Assembly: GCA_012518315.1 (NCBI GenBank)
Contig: JAAYSL010000202.1
Span: 1-46,153, forward strand
From: Bacillota bacterium
GTDB lineage: Bacteria; Bacillota; Limnochordia; DTU087
Direction of reading: 5' to 3'
Length of the DNA stretch: 46,153 nt
Shown: one piece after another, positions 28,318-38,132 of the stretch
Position numbering within the stretch: position 1 is the first letter of the stretch
Layout: every line of letters begins with the position of its first letter
The notes under the pieces: model-generated
The model's database searches: none
The model's input: the letters and a program-made list of their open reading frames with translations, nothing else
Told to the model about the DNA's origin: nothing
Program-made: the position numbers and the translations under genes

Positions 28318-29250
28318 CTATACACGGTGCCCACTCCGTAACTTGTCAATCACCTGTGCCATATCCGCTGCCAGTGGTGCATCAATACTAAGAGACTCGC
28401 CGGTTCGGGGGTGCTGAAAGCCAAGGTGGTACGCGTGTAGAGCCTGCCTGGTCATCCCTACTCTATCCCGGCACCGATTATACACCTGATCACCCACTAT
28501 CGGATGGCCAACATATGCCATATGTACTCGAATCTGATGGGTGCGGCCTGTTTCTAGGCGACACTCAACTAGAGTATGATTGCCAAAACGCTCTGTCACA
28601 GAATACCAAGTTCGGGCTGGGCGCCCATTGTCTACTACAGCCATCCGTTTACGGTTAACCGGGTGTCTAGCAATAGGTGCATCGATAAGTCCCTCTGCCT
28701 TTGGTATATTCCCATTGACCAAGGCCAGGTACCATCGCTGGGCACTTCGATCCTTTATCTGCTTTGCCAAAGACAGATGAGCCGTATCGTTTTTGGCCGC
28801 TACCATCACTCCCGAGGTATCCTTGTCCAGGCGGTGGACAATACCTGGGCGTAGACTGCCACCAATTCCCGATAGATCCTGACAATGGGCCAGCAAAGCA
28901 CTGACCAAAGTCCCTTCATAGTTACCTACTGCTGGGTGAACCACCATCCCAGGTGGTTTATTGATCACGATTATGTCCCTATCTTCATAGAGGATATCTA
29001 AGGGAATTGCCTGTGGCTGTAGTGTTACGGTCTTTGGCGGTGGTATTTCTACCCGGATCTGATCCCCAATCGCTACAGGATAGCCTGCTTTGACCTGTCT
29101 GCCATTTACTTCTACTAATCCCTGATCCATGAGTCTACGTATAAAAGAACGAGACGGGCCTTCGGCCTTTTGGGCAAGATATCGATCTAGACGCTGACCA
29201 TGATCAGCCTCCTCCACCACCAGCCAAAGCACCCTTCCTTGCTGCTCCAC
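28318..29250 (-). CDS. RluA-family 23S rRNA pseudouridine synthase (RluD/YlyB-like)
   Basis: S4 domain; MVVHPAVGNYEGTLVSALLAHC; IVHRLDKDTSGVMVAAKN. Confidence 0.95.
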   Translation of the reverse strand: MEQQGRVLWLVVEEADHGQRLDRYLAQKAEGPSRSFIRRLMDQGLVEVNGRQVKAGYPVAIGDQIRVEIPPPKTVTLQPQAIPLDILYEDRDIIVINKPPGMVVHPAVGNYEGTLVSALLAHCQDLSGIGGSLRPGIVHRLDKDTSGVMVAAKNDTAHLSLAKQIKDRSAQRWYLALVNGNIPKAEGLIDAPIARHPVNRKRMAVVDNGRPARTWYSVTERFGNHTLVECRLETGRTHQIRVHMAYVGHPIVGDQVYNRCRDRVGMTRQALHAYHLGFQHPRTGESLSIDAPLAADMAQVIDKLRSGHRV

Positions 29251-29301
29251 CTAATCTCCCCCACACCTGCCGTTTGCCAATGCACCTTAGAGCTTCTACG
29301 A

Positions 29302-29874
29302 TTACCCTTCATGTCTACCCTGTACGATGAGCAACCAAAGTAAGATCAAGACTCCGGCAACGATCCCCATATCTGCAACATTAAAAACCGGCCAGAATCT
29401 CAGATCCACAAAATCAACGACATAACCCAGTCGCACTCGGTCAACTAAGTTGCCTACTGCTCCCGCCAAACCCAAGCAAAGGCCTAGTTTAAGTAGGGTT
29501 GGTTGATCCTTTAGCTTACGTCGATTAACCCACACAATCGCCAACACCCCTAAAGTCAACAGAACTAGAAAAGGGGTTGCGTGGGCTAGGATGCCGAAGG
29601 CTGCTCCGGGGTTGCGTACCAAGGTCAGATAGACCAGATTCCCAGGTAAAACCAGTGTACTTCCGGGCTGTAGATGCTTTACTGCCAGTAGTTTAGTTCC
29701 CTGATCCAAGACAACGAGCAATATCCCCATGACCACAAAGCCCAAGGCCTCTACCCCCCAATTGGGCAAACTATTCCTGTGCCCAATATTAGCATACACT
29801 GTCAAGCAGGGCAAGTCATGGTTCTTCCAGGATGTCGCCACGAGATCTGCGCTTGGGAGATGGGTAGACCTCAT
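29302..29874 (-). CDS. lspA: Lipoprotein signal peptidase II
   Basis: VVLDQGTKLLAV; LVRNPGAAFGIL; GAVGNLVDRVRLGYVVDFVDL; FNVADMGI. True start probably well inside this ORF. Confidence 0.94.
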   Translation of the reverse strand: MRSTHLPSADLVATSWKNHDLPCLTVYANIGHRNSLPNWGVEALGFVVMGILLVVLDQGTKLLAVKHLQPGSTLVLPGNLVYLTLVRNPGAAFGILAHATPFLVLLTLGVLAIVWVNRRKLKDQPTLLKLGLCLGLAGAVGNLVDRVRLGYVVDFVDLRFWPVFNVADMGIVAGVLILLWLLIVQGRHEG

Positions 29875-30505
29875 CCCAATTGGTGGTCAAGATTCCCTCA
29901 CTTTCAAGGGCTTCCAGGGGCGTTACGACTCCAATATCCTCGTTGGCATTAATATACGTATCACTATAGTCATGGGCACCAGGAACATCCTGTGGCGTAT
30001 TGGCAGTTCCCCAGCGGGCAACAGCCTGCCACGTATCTTCTGCGTCGAATCCAACGGTATCTGGCTCGGTCAACTCAAAAGGAATCACTTTCTCTTCGAT
30101 GGGTCGGCGAAACTCATCCCTTACACTTTCCTGGGCATTTTTGCACTCAAAGCACATTGTCGTTGAAGGAATTGCTCTCAGGCGCTCATCATCAATGGGA
30201 CTGCCACAGTCTTGACAAATACCATATTCCCCCCGATCCATTAACTCCAGTGCTGCATTGGTATCAGCTAGCAAATGCTCGGTGTTATCCCTTAGGCCTA
30301 GATCTTTCCCTCGCTCGAAGGTCTCCGCACCTAAGTCTGCGGTATGTTGATCATAGGCCGAAAGCTCTGCCACAGACTCAGTAAGCCGCTGCCGCAGGCC
30401 ATCGTTAAGTGAATCCAGTGTCTTTTCTAGTTCCGTTTTCTCCGCCTGAAGCCGTTCCCGTAGATCCCCAAAAAAACCATCACCCATACAGATACCTCCT
30501 GACAA
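29816..30505 (-). CDS. TraR/DksA family zinc-finger protein (YteA/YlyA-like)
   Basis: CQDCGSPIDDERLRAIPSTTMCFEC C4 zinc finger; HTADLGAETFERGKDLGLRDN. Confidence 0.9.
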   Translation of the reverse strand: MSGGICMGDGFFGDLRERLQAEKTELEKTLDSLNDGLRQRLTESVAELSAYDQHTADLGAETFERGKDLGLRDNTEHLLADTNAALELMDRGEYGICQDCGSPIDDERLRAIPSTTMCFECKNAQESVRDEFRRPIEEKVIPFELTEPDTVGFDAEDTWQAVARWGTANTPQDVPGAHDYSDTYINANEDIGVVTPLEALESEGILTTNWDEVYPSPKRRSRGDILEEP

Positions 30506-30561
30506 GGTTTTCCTTCGAGGAGAAGGTCACACCGGTAAGTTCCGCCGTTTCTTCTTGTATC

Positions 30562-30885
30562 TCACCGCGGCAAGTGGCGTAGCTCTAGTTCCACTATCCG
30601 AGCCACCTCTGCTACAAAATGACCAATCACCGGCAAATTCAAGGCCGCTACCCTCCCCAGCAAATACAGGAAAATGGCTCCCACCGCCGTAAACCCCACA
30701 GCTATCCCAAATCCCCTAACTATTCCAGCTAGGAAATTCAAGTAAAGTAGCCTTCTCGGCCGACGGAATAGCTCAATATACTCAGCGACATTGGCCTTTT
30801 CCATGCTTTCAGTAAGCTCGCTCAGTTTCTTGATCAAGGTGGCCAAGAGCTTGTCATTTACCTCTGCCATTCTGCTTACTCCCAA
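30562..30885 (-). CDS. DUF5665 domain protein
   Basis: NVAEYIELFRRPRRLLYLNFLAGIVRGFGIAVGFTAVGAIFLYLLGRV; between ileS and yteA. Confidence 0.8.
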   Translation of the reverse strand: MGVSRMAEVNDKLLATLIKKLSELTESMEKANVAEYIELFRRPRRLLYLNFLAGIVRGFGIAVGFTAVGAIFLYLLGRVAALNLPVIGHFVAEVARIVELELRHLPR

Positions 30886-30999
30886 CCATTTGTGACAACG
30901 TCCCTTATAGCTTTCCCACCAAGGCTGTCAAAATCATCATTGGAATTCACCCTCTTTTGGCAGGAGACAGGCAAAGCACCGGCTAGTTGGCAAATGGAC

Positions 31000-31045
31000 A
31001 AAAAAATGCATCCACTACACTTACCAGTGTACGCAGATGCATCTT
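31000..31045 (-). terminator. Intrinsic terminator after ileS
   Basis: Minus strand GATGCATCTGCGTACACTGGTAAGTGTAGTGGATGCATTTTTTTG. Confidence 0.8.
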
Positions 31046-31081
31046 GAGTCCCTTTCAGGCCCATAGTCTAACCGGTGATAA

Positions 31082-33877
31082 TCAGCTCTTTAACGCGCTT
31101 TCCATCACTACTTCATCACAGCGCTGACAGAGCTCCGGGTGCTGACTGCTATTCCCGACAAAGGTGGAATACCGCCAGCATCTTTCACACTTAGCACCCT
31201 CTGGTGCTGAAACAAGGACTTTCAACCGACCATCTAGACCCTCCCAGGCACCTTGGGGTACTGCCTGGCCTGGCTCCGCGATCTTCACCTCTGACACAAT
31301 AAAGAGGGCTTCCAGCTCGGGCAACTCAAATTGGCCAAGCACTTCAGCCACGTCTGCATCAGGGTAAAGAGTAACCCCGGCATCTAGTGAGCTGCCGATG
31401 ACTTTCTCACTTCTAGCAAGCTCTAGGGCTTTGGCTACCTCCGGACGGATAGCCATAAATCCTGCCCATTTCTCCTCCATTGCCTCATCGAGGAAATCCG
31501 GCTCTGTCTTGGGCCATTTGCTAAAGTGTACACTCTCGCAATCCTTTAACCCATCCGGTAGATACTCCCAAGCCTCTTCAGCAGTATGAACTAACACCGG
31601 TGCAATCAGGCGAGTTAGCCCCAAGAGAATCTCACAAATGACTGTTTGGGCCGCCCGTCGGCTAAAGGAATCGGGGGCATCACAATAAAGCCGATCCTTG
31701 ATCACATCAAGATAGAAACTACCCAAATCCACAGCACAGAAGTTGTGCACTCCATGGTACATCGTATGGAATTCATAATCACTATAAGCCTTGGTAACTC
31801 TTTCCACCAACTGATAGAACTGCCCTAGAATATACCGGTCAACCTCTGGCAAATCTGCCCTTTGGATTCTATGAATCGTAATATCGAAATCGGCGATATT
31901 GCCCAACATGAAGCGAATGGTATTGCGAATCCGCCGGTATACCTCCCCCATCTGTTTGAGGATTTCAGAGGATACCCGAATATCAGCTCGATAATCTGCC
32001 GAGGCAGCCCAAAGTCTCAAAACATCGGCACCATAGCGACTGATGATCTCCTCGGGAGCCACTGTATTACCAATGGACTTGGACATTTTGCGCCCTTCAC
32101 CATCGACAATAAAGCCATGGGTAAGAACAGCCTTATATGGCGCCTGGCCCCGTACAGCTACTGAGGTCAATAGAGAAGACTGGAACCAACCCCGATGCTG
32201 GTCACTACCCTCAAGGTATAGGTCGGCCGGCCAGCGCAGGCCCTCTCGCTGCTCCAATACTGCCATATGGCTTGATCCTGAATCAAACCATACATCCATG
32301 ATGTCTTTTTCCTTGATGAAAGCTTGGTGGCCACAAGCCCCACACTTAGTGCCCTGGGGGATCATCTCTTCTGCTTCATGGGTAAACCAGGCATCAGATC
32401 CTTCCTTACGGACAAGCTCCGCCACTACCTTAATGGTCTCTTCATTTATCAAAGGTTCACCACAGGCCTCGCAGTAAAAGATGGGTATAGGCACACCCCA
32501 GATGCGTTGCCGGGAGATGCACCAATCACTTCTTTCCTTGACCATATTGCTGATCCGGTCAATCCCCCATCTGGGAATCCATTCTACATCCTTAATGGCT
32601 GCTAGAGCTTCATCACGAAAACCTTCAATGGAGACAAACCATTGCTCTGTAGCCCTAAAAATGATGGGCTCCTTACAGCGCCAGCAATGGGGATATTGAT
32701 GCTCGATCTTTGCTTGATGCAAAAGCAAGCCCATGGCCTTCAAATCAGACAAAATCACGTGGTTAGCATCATCTAGCCTCATACCTGCGTATTTTCCGGC
32801 AGCCTCAGTAAATCGTCCCCGGGTATCTACCGGAGCAAAAACTGGCAGGCCGTACTTAACTCCCACGGCATAGTCCTCCAGGCCGTGGCCAGGAGCAGTG
32901 TGCACACAACCAGACCCTTGCTCAAGGGTAACATGATCTGCCAAAATCACCAAAGATGTCTGATCTCTAAATGGATGTCGGCAGAGCACACCTTCCAGAT
33001 CCCTACCCCGCCAGCGCTGTATTACCTTCGTTTGGTGGATGCCGGCTTCCTCGGTTACGGCCGCTAAGCGTTCTTCAGCGACAATTAGCCGACCTGCCTC
33101 TGTCTCCACCAGAACATAACTTAGCTGTGGGTGTAAGGCGATGGCCTCATTGGCAGGCAGAGTCCAAGGTGTTGTGGTCCAGATGAGAAAATAGACAGGC
33201 TCTTCACCGGGAATCTTACCCTGACCATTTGCTACCGGGAATTTTACATAAATGGCAAATGAGCCATGATCCTTGTACTCAACCTCCGCTTCCGCCAAAG
33301 ATGACTCACACTCTGCACACCAGTAGACAGGCTTGAGACCCCTATAGATAAACCCCTTGCTGACCATGGTACCGAAGATCTCGATCTGTTTGGCTTCATA
33401 TTCCGGGCGCAAGGTTATATATGGATCATCCCATTCACCCCAAATACCTAGGCGTTGGAATTCTTTCCTTTGTATATCCAACCATTCCATGGCGAAATCC
33501 CGGCACTTCCGTCGAAACTCAACCGGTGACAAGGCGTGTCGATCCACCTGCAAAGACTTTACCAGAGCATGCTCGATGGGCAATCCATGTACATCCCACC
33601 CGGGGACATATGGGCAGTCAAACCCGCTCATGGAACGGGATCTGATCACTATATCCTTAAGCACCTTATTGACCGCGGTTCCCAGGTGAATGTGGCCATT
33701 GGCGTAGGGCGGTCCATCGTGCAAGATAAACTTGGGCTGACCTTCCCTCTGTTTGCGCAGCTTGTCATAGTAGTTTTCCTGTTCCCACCGTTTCTGAATC
33801 AGTGGTTCCCTCCGGGGCAAGTTCCCTCGCATGGGGAACTGTGTCTTTGGTAATTGAACTGTTTCCTGGTAGTTCAT
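31082..33877 (-). CDS. ileS: Isoleucyl-tRNA synthetase
   Basis: HDGPPYANGHIHLGTAVNKVLKD, DVHGLPIE, KMSKSIGN; C-terminal zinc cysteines CERCWRY..CQRC. Start is MNYQETVQLPKTQFPMRGNLP after GGAGGAGG; the ORF-track start (34039) runs into the T-box. Confidence 0.97.
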   Translation of the reverse strand: MNYQETVQLPKTQFPMRGNLPRREPLIQKRWEQENYYDKLRKQREGQPKFILHDGPPYANGHIHLGTAVNKVLKDIVIRSRSMSGFDCPYVPGWDVHGLPIEHALVKSLQVDRHALSPVEFRRKCRDFAMEWLDIQRKEFQRLGIWGEWDDPYITLRPEYEAKQIEIFGTMVSKGFIYRGLKPVYWCAECESSLAEAEVEYKDHGSFAIYVKFPVANGQGKIPGEEPVYFLIWTTTPWTLPANEAIALHPQLSYVLVETEAGRLIVAEERLAAVTEEAGIHQTKVIQRWRGRDLEGVLCRHPFRDQTSLVILADHVTLEQGSGCVHTAPGHGLEDYAVGVKYGLPVFAPVDTRGRFTEAAGKYAGMRLDDANHVILSDLKAMGLLLHQAKIEHQYPHCWRCKEPIIFRATEQWFVSIEGFRDEALAAIKDVEWIPRWGIDRISNMVKERSDWCISRQRIWGVPIPIFYCEACGEPLINEETIKVVAELVRKEGSDAWFTHEAEEMIPQGTKCGACGHQAFIKEKDIMDVWFDSGSSHMAVLEQREGLRWPADLYLEGSDQHRGWFQSSLLTSVAVRGQAPYKAVLTHGFIVDGEGRKMSKSIGNTVAPEEIISRYGADVLRLWAASADYRADIRVSSEILKQMGEVYRRIRNTIRFMLGNIADFDITIHRIQRADLPEVDRYILGQFYQLVERVTKAYSDYEFHTMYHGVHNFCAVDLGSFYLDVIKDRLYCDAPDSFSRRAAQTVICEILLGLTRLIAPVLVHTAEEAWEYLPDGLKDCESVHFSKWPKTEPDFLDEAMEEKWAGFMAIRPEVAKALELARSEKVIGSSLDAGVTLYPDADVAEVLGQFELPELEALFIVSEVKIAEPGQAVPQGAWEGLDGRLKVLVSAPEGAKCERCWRYSTFVGNSSQHPELCQRCDEVVMESALKS

Positions 33878-33963
33878 CATATACCTCCTCCAAGGCGGGT
33901 GCCCGCCTACCATGCTACATGCAAGTCGCAGTACGTTGCAGTACCGCAAAAGTAGGGTATATA

Positions 33964-34232
33964 CAAAAATCCCCTCATCCCTAAGGGACGAGAGGACCCG
34001 CGATACCACCCCATTTGACCCAGGTCGCCTATGGCGCACCTGCGTCCACTTTAGGCTGCGATAACGGGCATCTACCGGCCTAGGTTACTAGGCCTAGCTT
34101 TGGCCGTTCACCAGGCAGCTCCGGGGCGATCTTCGTAAGACCGGTGGGGCCGGGCTTACACCTACCCCGACTCGCTTAACCCACGTACTTGGCTTCCTAC
34201 TTTCCCCTTCATCGCTTTTGTATCTACAAGGC
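33964..34232 (-). ncRNA. T-box leader of ileS
   Basis: Minus strand AAAGTGGACGCAGG...GGGTCAAATGGGGTGGTATCGCGG (T-box), followed by terminator CCTCTCGTCCC-TTA-GGGATGAGGGG-ATTTTTG; candidate Ile specifier ATC at 34130-34128 in GAAGATCGCC. Confidence 0.92.
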
Positions 34233-34255
34233 CATCTACGGCCTAGATTGAGTAC

Positions 34256-34284
34256 ATTATACGGTAATAATACAGTAACGTCAA
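34256..34284 (-). promoter_or_regulatory. Sigma-A promoter for T-box/ileS
   Basis: Minus strand TTGACG (34279-34284)-N17-TATAAT (34256-34261). Confidence 0.85.
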
Positions 34285-34357
34285 CTAGCCTTAGCTCAAA
34301 AAGCAACTAGCACAGTAAAGCAGCCGATCAACAGCGACTACTTGATTTGCCGGCTTG

Positions 34358-34891
34358 TCACTCTTCCTCATCTTGGGGGAAAGCCGAATGATCTGCAGCA
34401 ACCCTCCCAGAGCTACTCCTGGTAAGGGCTTGATCACTTTCGTCCTCTTCTCTAGCTAGGTCTTTCACTTCTTCTAACAGCTGTTTTAGCTGCGACTCTA
34501 GTTGCCTTCTTACCCGGGAGCGAAATGCTAATGCCTCCTGGGCTTGTCGAATCTCATTGGCCATCTGTTGCTTGGCATTCTCCAATATCCATTCTGCCTC
34601 TTTTTTCGCCTCATCGATGATCCGGGCAGCACTTTGTTCTGCTGTCTCCCGAATCTCTGCCGAAGACTGCTTTACATAGGCTAGTGTCTCATGTAACGTG
34701 TCCCCGACATCATCATAGCGGTTGGCTTGTTTCTTCAGTTCTTCAATCCGCTCTCTTAGTTCCTCGTTCTGATGATACAGTGACTCGTACTCCGATACTA
34801 GTTTCGAGAGAAAATCGTCCACCTGTTCCTTACTATATCCCCGAAACACCTGTTTAAACTCCAAATTATGGATATCGATCGGCCGTAACAC
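34358..34891 (-). CDS. divIVA: DivIVA domain-containing cell division protein
   Basis: MLRPIDIHNLEFKQVFRGYSKEQVDDFLSKLVSEYE then coiled coil; ylmH neighbour. Confidence 0.95.
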   Translation of the reverse strand: MLRPIDIHNLEFKQVFRGYSKEQVDDFLSKLVSEYESLYHQNEELRERIEELKKQANRYDDVGDTLHETLAYVKQSSAEIRETAEQSAARIIDEAKKEAEWILENAKQQMANEIRQAQEALAFRSRVRRQLESQLKQLLEEVKDLAREEDESDQALTRSSSGRVAADHSAFPQDEEE

Positions 34892-34903
34892 CGACCCACC
34901 CCC

Positions 34904-35704
34904 TCAAATATATCGCTTGAGCAGAAGATTAATGCGACCTTTGCGAGTCAGACCTAGCTCCTGGGCTACCTCTAGACGTCCCCTCCCCCGGAGGGAAATC
35001 ACATCCCCCACCTCGATACCCCGGGCCGGATTGTCCACTGGCTTCCAGTCAACCTTAACTTTACCAGCTCGGATTTCCCGTACCATCTGGCTGCGGGATG
35101 TCCCATACCCCGCACTAGCCACGGCGTCTAACCGGAGAGAAGCAACGGTAGCCTTGATCTCTTTTACCGCTATAGGTGCTGCTTCCAGCTGGTCCAGGTC
35201 GATTTCTGCAACTACAACTGGAACCTTTTGTACAGCCTGCAAGTGGTGAATCACTACTGGCACGATCTCGGGTGTCATGATCATCTGGGCACGATTTTGC
35301 GTCAGCAAGATGTCACCGGTTTTGTCTCGCCTAATCCCACAACCCAATACCGCCCCTAAAACATCCCGATGAGTGACTTCAGAAAAATCCGCAGTGCCTT
35401 CTATATTAACCGCGGCTAAAGGTATCTCCACCCTTTCCGACGGATAGTAGTCCGGAAAGATGGCCAATCGTTGCCGTTCAGCTCCCCGATAACCCCCACC
35501 AAACCTATATGCAAATGAATCTATCCCCCGCACTATACCCAGCGCGATTTCTTGTCCCCGCGGATCGAGGAAATCGTAGTAGGCTGGCCGATTTTCCCCA
35601 TATGCCAGAGAGGCTATATCAAGAATACGGCTACCCAGCTCCTTTTCTTCACCATCCAGGTGACCGAGGAACCGGGATTTGTCGAACACAATCACTCTCT
35701 TCAC
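34904..35704 (-). CDS. ylmH: YlmH family RNA-binding S4 domain protein
   Basis: HRDVLGAVLGCGIRRDKTGDIL; C-terminal S4-like RLDAVASAGYGTSRSQMVREIRAGKVKVDWK. Confidence 0.93.
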   Translation of the reverse strand: MKRVIVFDKSRFLGHLDGEEKELGSRILDIASLAYGENRPAYYDFLDPRGQEIALGIVRGIDSFAYRFGGGYRGAERQRLAIFPDYYPSERVEIPLAAVNIEGTADFSEVTHRDVLGAVLGCGIRRDKTGDILLTQNRAQMIMTPEIVPVVIHHLQAVQKVPVVVAEIDLDQLEAAPIAVKEIKATVASLRLDAVASAGYGTSRSQMVREIRAGKVKVDWKPVDNPARGIEVGDVISLRGRGRLEVAQELGLTRKGRINLLLKRYI

Positions 35705-35707
35705 ATC

Positions 35708-35971
35708 CTAGATATAGAATAGTAGCCGCACTACGGCATTACGCACAAATTCCAGCACCAAAAACACAAGGATGGGTGAAAAATCGATTCCTCCCATACT
35801 TGGTACCAGACGGCGAAACGGCTCTAAGATTGGCTCTGTCACATCATAAAGCAACTTTACCAATGGATGGTAGTAATCCACATTTGGTATCCAGGACAAA
35901 ATGATACGGGCAAAAATGAGCCACCGATATAGCGTGAAGCCAATGTCAACAAGATAGATAAACCAACGCAA
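35708..35971 (-). CDS. YggT family membrane protein
   Basis: FARIILSWIPNVDYYHPLVKLLYDVTEPILEPFRRLVPSMGGIDFSPILVFLVL. Confidence 0.93.
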   Translation of the reverse strand: MRWFIYLVDIGFTLYRWLIFARIILSWIPNVDYYHPLVKLLYDVTEPILEPFRRLVPSMGGIDFSPILVFLVLEFVRNAVVRLLFYI

Positions 35972-35985
35972 AGGTCTCCCCCATC

Positions 35986-36792
35986 CTATCTATGCAACTG
36001 CAGTTCCCGTGATCGGGCTGTTGCCGCCAAAACCGCCTCAATAACTGCTCCCCGCACCGAGCCTTTCTCTAGCTCTCTTAAGGCAGCAGCTGTAGTACCT
36101 GCCGGTGAGGTCACTAGTTGCTTTAAGACGGCTGGGTGCTCATCTGTCTCTCTTACCATGTTGGCTGCACCAATCACTGTTTGGATTGCCAATTCTGTCG
36201 CCACTTCGTGACCCAGACCAGCGGCAATGCCCCCATCAATCAAAGCCTCTATGAAAAGATATACATAGGCTGGCCCACTACCCGAGACACCGGTTACCGC
36301 ATTCATCTGCTCCTCTGGCAGAACCCAGACCTTTCCAGTAACAGAAAAAAGTTTCTGGGCGAGCTCAAGTTGGGTCTCCGTTACATTGGCATTGGGACTC
36401 AGCACCACCGCACCTTCACCGATCAGGCATGGGGTGTTGGGCATCACCCGAATCACCGGTTGCTCTTCGCCGATCCACGAGGCCAGGTCTGCCAAAGAGA
36501 TACCCGCTGCTATGGAGATCACCAAGTGGCTCGGTGTCAGATAACGCCCCAAATCCGCCAGTAATCCTCTAATCTGCTGGGGTTTTACTGCCACGATGAT
36601 GGTATCTGTAGCTTCGGCAAGCGCGGGAATCTTGGCCCACCGTAGACCAAGTTCGTGGGCTAAGCATCTCACATGCTCTTCACGTCGATCGGCAAGGGTA
36701 ACAGTATTGCCGGGTATGACGCTTGCGCCTACAATACGCCGGGCCAAGGCACTACCCATCGCCCCAACCCCAATTATCCCTAGCCCTTTCAC
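35986..36792 (-). CDS. proC: Pyrroline-5-carboxylate reductase
   Basis: IGVGAMGSALARRI; VIRVMPNTPCLIGEGAVVLS; GVSGSGPAYVYLFIEALIDGG. Confidence 0.96.
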   Translation of the reverse strand: MKGLGIIGVGAMGSALARRIVGASVIPGNTVTLADRREEHVRCLAHELGLRWAKIPALAEATDTIIVAVKPQQIRGLLADLGRYLTPSHLVISIAAGISLADLASWIGEEQPVIRVMPNTPCLIGEGAVVLSPNANVTETQLELAQKLFSVTGKVWVLPEEQMNAVTGVSGSGPAYVYLFIEALIDGGIAAGLGHEVATELAIQTVIGAANMVRETDEHPAVLKQLVTSPAGTTAAALRELEKGSVRGAVIEAVLAATARSRELQLHR

Positions 36793-36820
36793 TAAATAAA
36801 GCCTCCTCTAGACAACCTGG

Positions 36821-37279
36821 CTAGATGTGAGTAACATTACCGGTTACCCATGACATCTTCTTTTCCCTTAGGTCAATGGAGGGATCCACCTCCACTAGAA
36901 TATGGGCTGGTGCGAAAAGAAATACACCTTCAGCCACCCGCCGGACACTTCCATCTAGCGCATAAGTAGTACCACTCATGAAATCTACGATTCGCTTGGC
37001 TAGATCTCGATCAATCTCATCTAGGCAAGCAATTACAGCCCGTCCATTCTTAAGGTAATTGGCTACATCCTCCACCCCATCATAGCTCGTTGGGGCTACC
37101 ACCATTACCCTGGTTTGGGTCTGTCTCCCTGGAATACTAACCAGCTGACCTTTCTTTCTCCCGGTTGGTACCTCTTCCAGCTGCGGTCTTTCCATATGCT
37201 CCTTATCTTCGACTTCTAGGTCAGGTTCTTCTTCGAAGCCCATAAAGGATAGCATCTTGTCCATAAACCTAACACTCAT
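36821..37279 (-). CDS. sepF: Cell division protein SepF
   Basis: VMVVAPTSYDGVEDVANYLKNGRAVIACLDEIDRDLAKRIVDFMSGTTYALDGSVRRVAEGVFLFAP. Confidence 0.95.
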   Translation of the reverse strand: MSVRFMDKMLSFMGFEEEPDLEVEDKEHMERPQLEEVPTGRKKGQLVSIPGRQTQTRVMVVAPTSYDGVEDVANYLKNGRAVIACLDEIDRDLAKRIVDFMSGTTYALDGSVRRVAEGVFLFAPAHILVEVDPSIDLREKKMSWVTGNVTHI

Positions 37280-37340
37280 ATTGCACCCTCCTCTCTAGAT
37301 TAAGCAAGTGACGATGAATCTGTACAACTCCCGCCCTTGC

Positions 37341-38048
37341 TCATATTGGGCGCTGCCCGAAAATTGCGCTACCTATTCGTACAAGGTTAGCTCCTTCCTC
37401 AATAGCCACCTCGAAATCGTTGGTCATTCCCATAGACAGGTATTTCATCTCAAATTGGGGAAATCCTTTCTCCTCCAAATCTTCTCCCAGAAGCCGCAGC
37501 TTCCGAAAGACAGGTCTGGTCTTTTCCGGATCTTCCTCGAAGGGAGCTATTGTCATTAGACCCCTAATCCGAACTTTTTCATACTGTGCCGCCTTTTCTA
37601 TGAGTGCCGGAACTTCCTCCGGCGTCAATCCAAACTTTGTGGCTTCCCCACTGATATTCACCTGTAAGAGGATTTCCACCTGGGGGAGTTCCATGTTTAC
37701 GGCCCGCCGATTGATCTCTCGAATGAGGCGCAGCCTATCAACGGAATGAATCAAACTCGCAAACTCTAGGCACTGCCGTACCTTATTGGTCTGTAGGTGA
37801 CCAATGAAGTGCCATTTCACCTTATCTCGCCAATCGACCCTTTGGTACTTAGGCAAGGCCTCTTGAATGCGATTCTCCCCCACTGCCTTGATACCGTAAG
37901 CTAACAAAGGTGTGATGCTTTCTATGTCCACTCCCTTGGTAACTGCAACCACCTGGATCGCCTCCGGCGAACGGCCAACACGCTTGGCGGCCCGGCTAAT
38001 CCTTTCCTGAACCGCTGCCCAGTTGGCCACTACATCCACCATGCTCAT
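37341..38048 (-). CDS. YggS/YlmE family PLP-homeostasis protein
   Basis: VAVTKGVDIESI; GENRIQEALPKYQ; WHFIGHLQTNKVRQ; LSMGMTNDFEVAIEEGANLVRIGSAIFG. Confidence 0.95.
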   Translation of the reverse strand: MSMVDVVANWAAVQERISRAAKRVGRSPEAIQVVAVTKGVDIESITPLLAYGIKAVGENRIQEALPKYQRVDWRDKVKWHFIGHLQTNKVRQCLEFASLIHSVDRLRLIREINRRAVNMELPQVEILLQVNISGEATKFGLTPEEVPALIEKAAQYEKVRIRGLMTIAPFEEDPEKTRPVFRKLRLLGEDLEEKGFPQFEMKYLSMGMTNDFEVAIEEGANLVRIGSAIFGQRPI

Positions 38049-38132
38049 GCCAACTCCTTTATCTCATCAAGTGATGCATTCTAGCTCTAGATCGCCTGTT
38101 CCTGCTCTATTCCTTGGATTCTGGCCTAAAAC

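Noticed and set aside
30876-31064. 62-aa minus ORF between ileS and DUF5665
   Set aside because: Overlaps the ileS terminator hairpin; no domain features.
32043-32477. 144-aa plus-strand ORF opposite ileS
   Set aside because: Antisense shadow ORF within a strongly conserved synthetase.
33926-33942. Short direct repeat GCAGTACgttGCAGTAC near the ileS leader
   Set aside because: Only two 7-mers; too short to support a functional claim without conservation.
33878-34039. N-terminal extension of ileS in the ORF track
   Set aside because: Encodes T-box antiterminator/terminator sequence; true start after GGAGGAGG at about 33877.
35680-35686. Second exact TGTCGAA (0A box-like) sequence
   Set aside because: Lies within ylmH codons (FDKSR region); no regulatory context, expected by chance.
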